Assembly: GCA_000727475.1 (NCBI GenBank)
Contig: KL647295.1
Span: forward strand, 2,828,481-2,892,480
Length of the DNA stretch: 64,000 bases
Origin: Sarcocystis neurona
Taxonomy: Eukaryota > Apicomplexa > Conoidasida > Eucoccidiorida > Sarcocystidae
Reading direction: 5' to 3'
Positions 22,834-34,525 of the stretch are shown here, in pieces; the stretch's first letter is position 1, and the number at the start of each line of letters is the position of its first letter. Position numbers and translations under genes: made by a program. The notes under the pieces were generated by a model. The model did no database searches and had not been told where the DNA came from. It saw only the letters and a program-made list of their open reading frames with translations.

Positions 22834-23279
22834 AGCGGATGAGATTTTGCAGCAGAGAAGTGTGCACGTGGTGTTCGTCATTGAGAGACATCCCTAAACT
22901 GCGGTACATAAGTTTCGCACCGGCAGACAGTGCGAAGCAGATTCTTTTGTGTGGTACGCTGAAGAAACTACTGCGCGCTCGCTCGTTCAGTAGTTGGGGC
23001 GTCTGGTCCGTCGTTGCTGGCAATTGCGGCCACATTAGGCGACAGGACGTCGCGGAAGTCAGCTGTGTGTAAGGATATCGCAAATGTTCCCGCAGAACAT
23101 GCTGTAATTGTTTGCCTGGGGGCACGGTGTGCGCCGTGCCGTTGTGTACACCTGAGGACGGGGGGTTGGCTTGGCAGGGACGGGAGCTGTGAGCGAGATT
23201 GTGCTGGCGCGTCCTGTCGCCACCCGTATATGCAGGAAGATAAAATCCGAGCGTCTGCGGTATTCTGCTGACCCGTAAG
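22834..23279. other. Intergenic spacer
   Basis: Short open frames on both strands, but no splice-supported exon. I see nothing assignable. Confidence 0.4.
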
Positions 23280-23594
23280 GTGGTTCTGTCTTCACGAATG
23301 AGGCGTGCAAGTATTGCCACCACACAAACGTTGTTGTGTGACGCTGTCTGTATCACTGGGTGCCACGTGGACTATTTAGACATTGACACCTTGGCCTTTT
23401 TTTTCTTCGTTCAAAGGATCTGTAAGCTGGTGGGAGTGAGATGTTCGAACGGATGCGGGTGCGAGTGCGATATCGAAGGGATGCGGGTTGACATGCAGAG
23501 ATCACAACGGAACGACATTGTCAAGCTTGCACGTTCGCAAGGCCAGCGTTTCAGTTTTTGCGTTCCATCATCTCCGTATCGTCTATGTCTATGA
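23280..23594 (+). pseudogene. Diverged fragment related to cysteine-rich family A/B
   Basis: The frame after ttttttttcttcgttcaaAG contains GVRCSNGCGCECDIEGM, matching the family core 'GV.C.[ND].CG....C..G'. The next segment (SQRNDIVKLARSQGQRFSFC) then matches the 'IEEWI..A...FCSP' region of exon 2 of A and B. It ends at a stop at 23594. The acceptor gives phase 2, unlike A or B, spacing between cysteines is altered, and the rest of the domain is missing. It therefore reads as a degenerate or highly diverged third copy. An in-frame ATG at 23298 would add a Cys-bearing leader (LLCDAVCITGC) that has no counterpart. Confidence 0.35.
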
Positions 23595-24468
23595 CAACTT
23601 ATTCATCACACACTGCTGGCGGCAGGGAGTGGCCAGTCGAGAACAACTGCGGATATCTATTGGTGTAGGAATCCAAGACTTTAGACGTTTTTTATCGCAT
23701 GAAGTGATTAACATCGCACTGAGTTTACTGGGTATGTGGAGTAGCAACGTTTTATTCACGACGTACGGTAGACTGGAGGCGTGCGTGTAGTTGTGGGTCG
23801 GGAAGTGCTCGCGCTTTAGTTCCACGTATCACCCTCGTCCGCAGTCACTTCTCACGTTTCCTGAAGATCACCCGTAGCTGCCTCAGACGCAGCTGCGTTT
23901 GACTTGATGATTCGTTGAGAGAATACCGAGTGTTTGAAACATGGAACGCGTGAACGCAGCACACGTTGAAACATATGCAGGACTTGAACAGATGTCACTC
24001 GTTAAGATGTAAGAATTTTTTGGACGGTTTAACATCCCATAAACTACGCACCATGCAGCCTCCTGAGCGGTGTGCAAGGGGCACGGGAGAAGTTACGGGA
24101 CAGGAACGGAACTGTGGCAGAGGAATGCGAAGCAGCAGCTTGGTGACCGTTTCAGAGAAGACCTGTCTCACCGCGCTGTGATGTCGGTGCTCTTTGATGG
24201 TTGGTGCACCCTTTGCTGTACTCTCGCTTTACCGCGTCCTACTATTGCTATCAATTGGGCCCCGCCAGTCACCCCAGAAATCTCGGCGCGGTTCTGTAGC
24301 ACGAGAAAGCGGATCACCTGTGCCTGTTCTGCAGACATGCTGCCCGTTTCCACATTGAGCTTACACTCTTAAGCGTGGAGCGTGTTTGACAGGCACCGTA
24401 CAGCCACACGGTGTACACTCTTGTGCCCTGTGCCCGGACTTCTCAACGCCGTCACCGTGTGAATGCAG
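23595..24468. other. Unresolved, possible relics of the cysteine-rich cluster
   Basis: A plus frame at 24070-24372 includes SARFCST and ITCACSAD and ends at a stop. No junctions fit the family, so it is noted only as possible debris. Confidence 0.25.
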
Positions 24469-24555
24469 GTTGTATTCGAGAGCCTCCTACAGCTCCAGAG
24501 AGAATACGTGAGCGACGCTCTGGACTCCCATACTCATGATCATGCTGACAAGTAG
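24469..24555 (+). CDS. Candidate short 3' exon
   Basis: After the acceptor gtgtgaatgCAG, a phase-0 frame of 28 residues (begins VVFESLLQLQREYVSD) ends at TAG. Composition is protein-like. Its gene and upstream exons are not identified. Confidence 0.25.
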   Translation, partial: VVFESLLQLQREYVSDALDSHTHDHADK

Positions 24556-25499
24556 TGCTGTTAGGCTCACCGTCATTCCTTGTTGGGCCAGTTATTTCCA
24601 CCACGAACTTCAGCCGCCACATTGAGAAAGCCCGCTGAATGCGAAACCACACTGCATGCAACTCTGAAGGCGCCCCCTCGTGCGTTCTCTGTACATCGAT
24701 TGGTCGTATACGCGGGTTCGTGCATTAAACAACTAAGCCTATGAGCGCAGAATCGTACCATGCACCGCCTCCTCTCGTTGCCTCACAACAGATGACCAAC
24801 AGCGACAGGCCGCGGCAGAAAAGACAAGAAATCGGCAAAGTTGGTGTCGGAAACAGTCGTTTCCACGGTGAAGCTGGTAATCGCCATGTGTTCATTTTGA
24901 AGTGGCATCGTCGGAGGGTGTTTCCTCTTCACAGTCGAAACGTAGTCGTGCCACTCTCGGCTGCCTCGGCGACGTCACTAGGAGACACACTCTTAATGCT
25001 GATGTACTGAAAAACTTTTGGGGTAAGCCGCTATATTGAGAGATTTATGCGACCTGAGCAGCGCGCCGGCACTGCCCTGATAGTTGCGTGCTGTTCCGTG
25101 TTTTAAGAGACAGCCACGGCAACAGCGAAAAACTGTCAAGGCTTACGGGGCACTAGGACCTGCACCAGTAGGATTAAAAAAAGTCGTAGGTGTGTCAGAG
25201 TACGCTGCATTGAATCACGAAAGTCAGATGTAGGGTCCCGCCATAGCAAGGTGCACAAAGCGGGAAGGTCAACTCTGCGGGGTGGGCCACCAAACATGCT
25301 CGCAGACAGGTGGCAGCCAACCTCCGCAACCAACTTAGTTTGTATTCAGACGAAGTCGCAAGGGAATAGGTCCTATCACCAACGTAGTCCACGTATAATC
25401 TGTTTGCTTTCTTAGACCCACAGGCCCAGTGTTCATCCATACAGGGGGGAAACGGCTTGACTACCCGATAAGTGGGTTCCACTGTTGAAAGCCGCTCAG
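24556..25499. other. Unresolved stretch
   Basis: A plus frame from ATG 24741 (MSAESYHAPPPLVASQQMTN) is open to 25010 and contains the internal acceptor ctcttcaCAG at about 24942 with a GTAAGC donor near 25022. These do not form a consistent gene with neighbours. Minus frame 25195-25512 is also open. Confidence 0.25.
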
Positions 25500-25691
25500 G
25501 TTTCGAGGGCAAAAGAATACTATCGCAAATGCTACCAAGGAGCAGCTTTCTGTATGGAATCCTGTGTACGCGACGCGTGTCCCGTGTACAATCAGTACGC
25601 GGTGCTCGCCAGTTTAGTGGCTGCGATTCCTAGGGAGACTATCGTGGGCTGCCTGCAGAGGGCCGCTCAGGCGGCCTGCATACTCGACTAA
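25500..25691 (+). CDS. Cysteine-containing 3' exon, unknown protein
   Basis: After the acceptor aaagccgctCAG the frame is phase 0 and runs 63 residues to TAA. The peptide has six cysteines in a compact arrangement (KCYQGAAFCMESCVRDACP, then GCLQRAAQAACILD). It is a plausible disulfide-rich C-terminal exon. It does not align clearly with proteins A or B but sits in the same cluster. No upstream exon has been connected. Confidence 0.35.
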   Translation, partial: VSRAKEYYRKCYQGAAFCMESCVRDACPVYNQYAVLASLVAAIPRETIVGCLQRAAQAACILD

Positions 25692-26700
25692 CCGAATGAC
25701 GTTGCTCACGCGGTGGCACTGGTTAGTCGAGAGCAAGGACAGTAGAATGCGTAATCGATTCCTCCAGTGTGAAAACATGCGTCCACCACTCAGGAGCGTA
25801 CAGTTCTCCTCGGGACACATAGCCCGGACGCGGCTACTGCACACATAGATATGCATACTCTTTCGTACTGGGTGAGTCTGTTCAATTTCCCTCAATATAC
25901 TTGCACCTCCAGAGCGCGAGAATGGACGCCTCTAACAATAAAAGCGAAAACAGACCACTACGCTTTTGATGTATGCATCTGCTGTATGACAAGGATGGGT
26001 GTACGTCCGGAAGAGTGCCACAGAATAAAATAATACACGTTATCAATTCATAGCCCAGTGGTCAGTCCACCGGATGCGGGGCCGGGTGGCACAAATGCAA
26101 CAACGGCTTTACACTTCTGGTGGAATCGTTGACGACATTTTATCGAGCTACTTTCTGGGTAGTTTGTCACAAGCGTGACACACACGTATCACCTACGACG
26201 GTTCTTTGCAGAGTTTTCGCCACTGAGTCAATAGATACACACATTGCATGTATTGTGCCGCACGTGGCATTTTTTTAATGGTGCTGCCGTGGCAGATGCA
26301 CAAGCAAGTAAATAAACCTAGACTAGTGACACAGAGCCAGTCACCGTACCGTATGCATATTTATATGTATATATATAGACGCACACACAAACCAGCCTTC
26401 TTGTGAAGCCGCGCAGCCTATCCAGGCCCTATGAGATGGTATAGGTGTTCAAGTGTTGCCTTTTCGATTGGACCTCCAATAGCAGGATCACACCCGCTGT
26501 AATACAGAAGCAATGCAAGTTTGACAAGTCTACATCTGAAGTACTGCTGCACCTCAGCGAATGCATGCCAGGTCAGAGCACCTGGTCACAATGGCCCTGT
26601 AATCAACATAAATACACCTGCGATGTATATTGGTACCGTACCTCTCAGCAGCAGGAGAAACTCACACACGCGCGGCAGCTACTGCAGGAGGTGCAGCTCT
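25692..26700. other. Unique spacer before the repeat-rich region
   Basis: A TA-rich patch lies at about 26357-26380. A candidate terminal exon lies at 26652-26735 (after cctctcagCAG; QEKLTHARQLLQEVQLSVVH, then stop). It is coiled-coil-like but short and unconnected. Otherwise I see nothing. Confidence 0.3.
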
Positions 26701-29059
26701 CCGTCGTGCATCAGTGCACGTACCTGCAGCAGTAGTATACACAGCAGTTGCGGAGCCAGGAGCGCTGCTGCTCTGTCAAAATAGATCTCTATTCACGCGG
26801 AAGCATGCGTGCCCACGACCGACGCAGGGACAGAAAAGTGCAGATCTCCTCGAAAAACAAGTTCATGCTACGTCTGCAGCAACAGCATACACGTGGAAGC
26901 CCGTGGAGCAGACGGAAAAGCACACTGCATCTCGTTTTCAGGATATGAAGCGCCACGGATTCACTGTATGGCCGTTCCCGGCTTAGCTGGTTGCCCCTCG
27001 AAAGTAGGCTCTCCAGACAGCAGCAGCATCAGCAACCAACGCCCACCGACGCAGCCGCAGCGCAAGCTTTCAGCGTTGCAGTTGGCGTGCATGTAGCCAC
27101 CACAGCGGGAAGAGTTTCACAAGCAGCAGCAGTACTCCCACCCGCATTACTGCGCTAAGAGGACTTCCAGAGTCCCGATGGTATTATGTCCAGCTGCTGC
27201 CTGTGCTGCCCCGCAACGCGGCCCGTGACATGTGTCCCAGCAGGCACATACATACAGATACGCGGCAACTATTACGATCTGTAAGCTGCAACGTAGCAAC
27301 CGCACGAACGCTGTGTTCTGCTGCAGTGCATCAACGCAACACAGGAAACTTCGAGCAGGATACACCTGCGTCTGCAGCAACACACTAATAATCCTCCGGA
27401 AGCGCGTCGTCCCACCACAACGCAGCGTTCGGCGCAAGCGCTGCCCGCGCACCCGCGGCAGTCGGTATGAGAATCGCGATATGGTGGCGTGTTTCCAAAT
27501 CTTGAGAGCTCCTTCGGCGTTTCTCCAGCACAAGAGTACACCCGATGCTGAAAGCTTCGTGTGCACGTGTGCCTCCGTGCCCAAAGGCATACAAATCAAG
27601 AATACACGACAAGGAGTGATAGCGATCCGAATTCGGTCCGCTCTGTGCGGGTGTCGCTCGCTGCTGCCTGCCGTGCCCGTGTTGTTCGCGTGGGGCAGCC
27701 GCTGTCTGCGAAGCTGCTCCAACTCCGCAGCAGCGGCGTAATACCAGTAGCTATACGATGCGGCTCTCGTTCCGTTGGTGCAGCTCGTGCTGCTCCTGCT
27801 GCACAGCGGATCTTGCTCTCTTGTGCTGCTGCAGCTGCTGGTGGTGTGCCACTTTGCGGCTCGTGCACGCCGGGCGGGCAGTCCTGCCGCTGCATGGTTA
27901 CTTCGGTCTTCTGCAGTGACGTCGCTGCTGCTGCGGCAGGATTTCCACCTCTCTGGCTCTGCGCCGACACAGCTGCGAGCGAGTCCGCTCGTGCTCCGCT
28001 GTGTACAGATAAGTCTTCGTTTGGCTGTGTTGCAGAAGAAGGGCTGCTGCATTCGTTTGTCAACCGCTGGCATGTCCGAAGAGGTAGACACGACGGAACG
28101 CAGAAGAACTAGTTGACTGTGGAAAGGTGCGGACGGCAACCGCGCCGCTGCACCGTGTTGTCCTCTCTTGTGTTGCACAGGTGAGCAACTCGAGCTGTTA
28201 AATTACGAATGAGCCGCGACACCACACGTACGAGTTGCCGCAGGAACAGCAGCAGCACCAGCCGAAGAGCGACAGCGGCAACAGAAACAGCGTTGACAGC
28301 AGCAACAACGGGAGGACGCGTTACAGAAAGAGATGCCGCTGAGCGCCCAGGACAGCGCTCCTTCGTAAACAAAGTCCTACCGCAAAAGAATACCACTACG
28401 GGGAAAAAACGGCAAGGGTGGGAGAACAGCCCCAGCAGCAAGACTGTCAGACACAACCCTTTGATGTAGCAGCCCGAGCAGCAGTCCTGGCACAGCAACA
28501 TCAGCACCCGCCACGCACGAGACGCAGCGACCTCGCCGTCCAACTGCAGACGATGCACCTACCCGGTGGAGAGTGAATAAAGAAACAAACAACAGCTGCG
28601 GCCTGAGGAGCAGAATCACGAGCAGCCACGCCGGCGCAGCAGCAGCAGCAGCGGCACGGGTACACAATGGCATGGCCCCCGTCGAGAGAGGTCACAGTAG
28701 CACGACTGCGACTAGGGCCAGCGCCGGCGACTGGGATAGACAGAGCTTGCTGCGCATCACACGCCAGACACTGACAGCAAAAACAAGAACGACCAGCAGC
28801 ATCAGCGACATGGCCGGATCCCAACACGGGGTGAACTTCTGGCACCTGCACACACGGCAGCAGCAGCGGTGAACTTTTCCTGCAGCCCGTGTGGTAGCAC
28901 GACAGTGGCAAACACAACCGAGACAGGCACTAGTGACCACCAGCACCAATCAGAGCAACTCCGTAGGCCCCACAGTTAAGCGGCAACGCCACAGGCGCAT
29001 TCGTCGAGAGCACTGCAGCTCTGCAGGCCAGGAAGCATGGGGCGAGTGCTGCTTCTGCG

Positions 29060-29092
<33 letters not shown>

Positions 29093-29242
29093 CAAGGTGT
29101 GATGGCGGCGGCACTGGGAGGGGGAGCAGCAGTGGCAGCAGCAGCGGGTTAAGCAGAAGCAGTAGGAGCAGTCGCAAAAGTACCCAAAACGTTTAAGCAC
29201 AGCAGTGGCTAGTAGTTCACTCCCTGCGACTTGGTAGTCATC

Positions 29243-32200
29243 ATGGAGATACCGTTCGATCACTTCTCTTGCTCCTTCGTGGAGGGCGTCCCAACAAAAT
29301 CGCATCACTCCTTTCACGGGGCCTCGGTTCCGGTGCTTGCAGAGAGGCACCGTCCCTGCAGCCCATCATCCTCTGCTGGTACAGCGTCCTCCTCTATTCC
29401 CCATATGAGCTGGACGCCTGCTCCCGCTGCGGTGCCCGGTGCTGCACGTCCGTCTCCTGCAGATTGTGGCAGGTCGACTTCTACAATTACTTCCTCTCCG
29501 TCTTCTTCGCCTTCTTCTTCGTCACCTTCTGCTAGCGGCGCTGTTGCCGCTGGTGTTGTGCGTGGTGAAGGTGGTAGTGTTGCTGCTGTGACGGAGGGGG
29601 CCTGTTTGCATTTGCTAGATATTCCACTTCGCTACTGCGCTGCCACTTTTGTGTTCGATGCGCTGCTCATACAGCAGCTTGCGGCCTGGAGGAGAAGCTT
29701 GTTTCAACAGGAGCAACACACTTTTCGTGGCTGTCGCCTTCTGCAGAGGAAAGAAGCTGCAACAGCACTCCACGGCTCTGAGAGAGTCCCCACTTTGCCT
29801 CGCGCGTTGGTCTACGTACAGCCGACGAGCGGACAGCCACACCCACACAAGGCTACCAGTCCCCCTGCCGCCTCTGCAGGTTCTCTCCCTGCTCTATCCG
29901 CTGCTTCCTATGCTGCTCTCTCTGGCGATATTCAGCCAGCATCGCCTGCCGCTGCCGCTCCGTGTGCTGCCGCTCCTGGCGTTGCTGCGGCCTCAGGTGC
30001 TGCTGTTCGTTCACCTCCGCGTGTCAATACTTCGGCTCTCACGACTGCTGCTGTGTCCGTACCGTCCAGCCACGCAGACAGTTGCCCGAAGCAGCAGGCA
30101 ACGTTTGTGCGATCCACTGCTGCAGAGGACTGCAATACCGTAGCGAAGAGGGGCGCCATCATGAGCACCACCGACCGCAGGAGCGGCCCTGTCTACGATT
30201 CGCACACGCCTCGCAGCGGCAGCAGCAGCAGCGACAGCAACAGCAGCGGCTCCGCAGCCATCGGTATCGGCAGAGACCTGACTAAGTACGGCAGCAGCAC
30301 GACGGCAGACGACCGGCAGTCGTTCTCCGGAAGACAAGGTGCACCACCGGTAGTGTCACCAGCCTCTTCCGAAATCGCAGGAACTCCCGCAGCAGCACGT
30401 AGCCGCGGCCCCGCCCTCAACGCAGCGCCAAGAGCACGGGCGAACGCGGCGTCATCGCCAGAAACGACTGTACAAGGACCAGCGGACAGCGTGCTTCCGG
30501 AACCAGCAGCCCAGTCAGCAGCAGCAACAGTAGCGCCAGCAACTCGTGCGGCACCCTCGGAGGCAGCTCTGACAGCCGCAATTTGCACAGCAGCAACGAC
30601 TGCAGATTTGCGCGAAGAAGGAAAAGAAGCGACAGCCGTTTTAGCAGCAACAGCAGTAGCGCCAACAGCAGCGCCAACATCAGCAGCAGCACCAACAGCA
30701 GCAGCAGCAGCAACACCAACAGCAGCAGGACTTCCATGTGGTGTGCCAGAGTGGAGGCGGCGGCTGCGGGGTGGCTGTTGGATGCGCACAAGCAGCAGAA
30801 CTGTGCCCTTGCTGCTGCACCTCAGTAGCAGAATAGATCTTCTAGGCAATCGCTCAGCAGCAGCGCAGAGGATCCACAAAGAGCCAATGACTTCTTTAGC
30901 TAAACTAGAAGCAGCTTCTTCTGGACGCGCTGCTCAAGGCAACAGGACGTGTTGCCGCTGCTGCTGCTGTCTCCAGCGCACAGCTGCAACCGCTTCTCCT
31001 GCAGCGGCTGTTCCTCTTCTTCAGCCGCAGTGCGCGCTTCCACCTTCCTTCCACGCAGACGGCAGCAGGGATAAAAGTAGTGGCAGCGGCAATAAGGGCG
31101 CACATTATAACAACGCTCTGACAGTTAGCAATAGCAGCGTCAAGTGCCATAGCCTTGGCGGCAGGAGGACGAGCAGCAGCAGCAGCATCGAGGATAAAAG
31201 TAGCAGCAGCAGGAATGAGAGCGCCCGTCTCGTGTGCGGAAGCAGCAGCAGTCGTCGTAGTGATGGTGACGAGAAGCAAAGTGTCTTTTCTGCCCCAAGG
31301 CCTCTTGTGCGACCTCAGGGAGGGGGCTGCGGCCGCTGCAGGTGTTGCTCGGGAAGCTGGCGACTGTATATTCACGTGGAAGCAGGGCTGCTGCGTGGAT
31401 TCTGCAAGCTAGGACGTAGAACGCTGTGGCTGAGTAGCAGCAGCAGGCGTAGTGACAGCTCCTGCGGTAGAGGGAGAATCAGGAGCCTGGGAGTACCTAA
31501 CGACGCAGACGTAGGCGGCGGCTGCATGCAGGAAGTTTGCTGCGCACCTGTTCTCCTCGGTGAGCAACACTGGTGTTCATTCTGCGGGAAGCAGCAGACG
31601 CGCCGCAGCATAGGAAGCAGGAGCCCCAGCAGACACAGATCCTCAGGAACAGCGCCGAGAGGATGCTGCAGCAAGACGCGGACCACCACCCAAGAGTCAG
31701 TCGCAGCCACCGAGACACGCACGAGAACGCAGCTGAAGAGGAAAAGAGGAAATAGCGGCCCTGCAGACAGAGAGAGAGAAAACAGCAGCCCCACAGAGAA
31801 AGAGGGAAGGCGGCAGTCCAAAAGAAAAGTGGAAAAAATTGCAATCCTGCAGAGAAACTGTGAAGACAGCAGCGCTTCTCAGAGAAAGAAACAAGATAGC
31901 AAGCCTAAGAGAAAGAGAAAAGCCGAAACTCTACAGAGGAGAAGAGAAACAGCAGCCCTATAGAGAGGAAGAGTTAAAATAGCAGTCCTAGACAAAGAGT
32001 ACAAACAGCAGCCCTATAGAGAAAAAGAGTAAAATAGCAACTCTAAAGAAAGATTACACACAGCAGCCCTACAGAGAAAGAGAGCAACAGCAGCCTTACA
32101 GCAGGCCTACAGCAACACGACAGCGCAGCTGCCAACACCAGGAAGTCGAACGTTCAGGCACAGCTGTGTAGTACGGAGCCGCGGCAACCGAAGCAGGAGG

Positions 32201-34507
32201 CCCTCCAGTACGAGCGGCAACGACGACAAATCAACCACCAGCAGCAGCAGCACAGGCACAAGGCAGCCTGCAGTGACGACCGCCTCGATGGAGAGAGGGA
32301 CGCACGGGCAGCAGAGCAGCTGAGAGCCAGAAAGTGAACACTGCGGACAGTCCCAGCAGCGGCAGAGGGCTAGAAATCGTAGCAAAGCCGGAATAGCGCT
32401 ACGCCCACGTATCAACAGAGCAACAACGGCAGCATCGCAAGTGCAGCAGTGCGGGCGGTCCACCCGGCGTAGTAGTTCATGCTGTAGGACACTAGTGGCA
32501 GAGAAACTGAGCGACCCGGTGCTTCTGCGTTTGAAGCGCTGAAGCGACAGAAAAGCGTACGTTTACTCTTCTCCTTGCTGTCGCACGACTGCCGTGTGTC
32601 CTGCTGCGATCTTAGTTGGTGGTGATGCTTCTTCTTCTTCTTCTCTGGTGAGACTTCTCCTGCCGCTGTGTGCAGCGCGGCTGCAGCTTCTTCCTGCTGC
32701 GGGTATTTGCGCAAGAACTGGTGGGGCTGCTGTTTCACTCTCTCTACAAGAGATGTCTATGGGCCGCTTGTAGCGCTGCGTCACCTGAAGGAGTGCTGGG
32801 GAAAAAGTTGCCTCAGCGGTGTAGCTGCTGTTGCTCTCGGGCCTGAGCCTCCCTGCCGCTCGCAGAAGACTGTTGCCTCGGCTTTGCTGAGAGTCGCTGT
32901 GCTGATGTGACGCTTCTAAAACGTGAAATCCCTACATATAATATACTTACATTGCTGACATATTCTTCTTCTTTCTCTTTCAGAGACACACAGACCAGCG
33001 CTCGCGCAAGACAGGCACTGTCCTGGCGCTGCTGCGACCCATCCCGTTCCGCTGCGACGCTCTCCCCCACAAAGTCTCTCCTGCGTCAGTTGCTGTGAGG
33101 GGCTGCAGCCGCTGTCTTCGTTTGCAACAGTCTGCTGCTGCTGTCGCTCTTATTTCCACTCTGGCTTCTGTGTAAGTACCGCTGCTGCTGCTGCTGCCTC
33201 GGCCCGCTGCCTGCTGCGCCGCGGCCCGACCTTGCTGCACTGCAGCGAAACTGGTTAGGCAGCAGCAGCTGCTCCTGCACCGGCAACAAAGACGGGCAGA
33301 TCAGCACCAGCGGAACACTCCTTGCCAGAACGAGAGCTCCCGTTGCAGTGGTTGTGGTTCATTAAAGGAGGAGACTCATGCTTCTTCTGAAGTGCATCCG
33401 TGCGTTACTGCTGCTCTCGTGTTGCTGGTGTCCAACTGCCAACCGCGCCCCTGCTGCTGCTGATGGTGCTGCTGTTGCTTCTCGCTCTCTGTAATTCTGT
33501 TTTTGCTGCCGTGCTGTTCTCTCTCATGCTCCTCCTGCTCCTCGTCCGTGTACTACTGCCGCTTCTACTGCTACAGCCGCTCGTGCGTGATACGTGCTGC
33601 TGCTCCTGCTGCTACAGGCCGCGGTGCTGTTAACTCCTACGGCCTCCCCTCCTCCTTTCTGCATCACCAGACTTCGCTATTGCAGCATATGCTGCAGGTC
33701 TGCAGTGCGTCCTGCTGCTTCAGCAGATTCTACAGGTGTGAGGCACCTTGTGCTGCTGGTGCTACTGCACCTACTGGTGGTGTCATTGCGGCGTGTTGCT
33801 GTCGTACAGATTTCTACGTTTGCGAAAGTTGCCAACGCGAGGGCTACGGAAGCCGTTTATTTGCTGCAGCGCTACTTGGAGAGAAGTGGACGGCGCAGCA
33901 GATTGCCTACGATCGGCCCTCCCCGATGTTGCTGGCATTTCTTCAGAAAAACTATTCGCTTTCTTCCCCTCATCTGCATCCTAACAATTTTGTAACATTT
34001 CCCCATTGTCCTTCGAACTGCACTGCTCGTGCTCTTCCCTCTGCTGCTGCCGGGGCTCTACCAGAAAATTGCCCTTGCGGAAAAGCTGCTGCTGAACAGG
34101 GTCCGAATGAAGCTGCTCCTGCTGCTGGAGGAGTGCCGCCCTCTGGTGGCACCTACGGGGGAAGCACAGCGGTGCAGCAGATCCCCCGGTCGACAGTGTA
34201 CGGTTGCAGTCTCGTGCTGCGCACTTCACGGCAGCAGCAGCAGCAGCGGCGACAGGAACCGCAGCAGGGCACCACACAGCAGCAGCAGCAGCGGGGCGTT
34301 CTGCTGGGACAGGAGCATCAGGAGGCTTCACTGCACCGGCAGCTACACCACAGTCTGTCTCTGCAGCAACGGCAGCAGCAAAACTTGGAAGCAGCGGCAG
34401 CACAGCACGGTACGCTGCCTCTCCTGCAACAGCACCAGGCTACCATGAAGCAGGAGCGGCAGCAGCACGGCGCGCTGTCTCATCGCGGCAGCACCAGGCT
34501 ATTTTAA
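29243..34507 (+). CDS. ATAT1: Alpha-tubulin N-acetyltransferase with large low-complexity insertions
   Basis: This GNAT-fold enzyme acetylates Lys40 of alpha-tubulin in stable microtubules. Family blocks occur in order on the plus strand: the N-terminus MEIPFD at 29243; IDLLGNRSAAAQ and PMTSLAKL at about 30829-30915 (family 'IIDELG..SAKAQ..PITS'); WRLYIHVEA and GLLRGFCKLGRRTLWL at 31354-31434 (family 'LY.L ... GFLKVGYKKLF'); and, after an intron, DFYVCESCQREGYGSRLF, with QQIAYDRPSPMLLAFLQKNY and NNFVTF, at 33810-34000. The acetyl-CoA loop Q-x-x-G-x-G and the Asp of 'DRPSP' are present. The frame before DFY reads CCCRT, which places a Cys where the catalytic Cys is expected. A likely donor is GTAGAG at 31467 and acceptor gtcgtaCAG at 33809, both phase 1, but a further exon between is possible. 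Hundreds of Ala/Ser-rich residues separate the first three blocks; some could be introns. The C-terminal tail frame is uncertain (Gln-rich to 34507, or Ala-rich to 34524). Confidence 0.8.
31740..32110 (+). repeat. Degenerate purine-rich minisatellite (about 35-bp units)
   Basis: Variants of CAGCAGCCCTACAGAGAAAG recur about ten times with intervening A/G-rich bases. It overlaps the end of the open frame of the tubulin acetyltransferase first exon and probably lies in its intron. Confidence 0.7.
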
Positions 34508-34525
34508 AGGAGCAGCGATAGCAGC

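Larger units (their letters stand above)
26700..34525. repeat. CAG/GCT trinucleotide-rich block
   Basis: From about 26.7 kb rightward the sequence becomes dense in interrupted CAG/CTG triplets, so all frames give Ala, Ser, Gln, Leu or Cys runs. This is the hallmark of the repeat-rich segments described for Eimeria chromosomes. The block holds the alpha-tubulin acetyltransferase gene and a (TG)n tract at 29064-29092. Long open frames here on either strand cannot be taken as genes without conserved flanks. Confidence 0.8.

Noticed and set aside
27147..28178. A 343-codon minus-strand frame in the first triplet block
   Set aside because: Another minus frame (27596-28063) and plus frames are equally open; there are no conserved segments or junctions.
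31467..31963. The 3' end of the open frame after the third acetyltransferase block, rich in Arg/Lys/Glu
   Set aside because: It overlaps a purine minisatellite and leaves no room for the next conserved block, so it is taken as intron rather than coding sequence.
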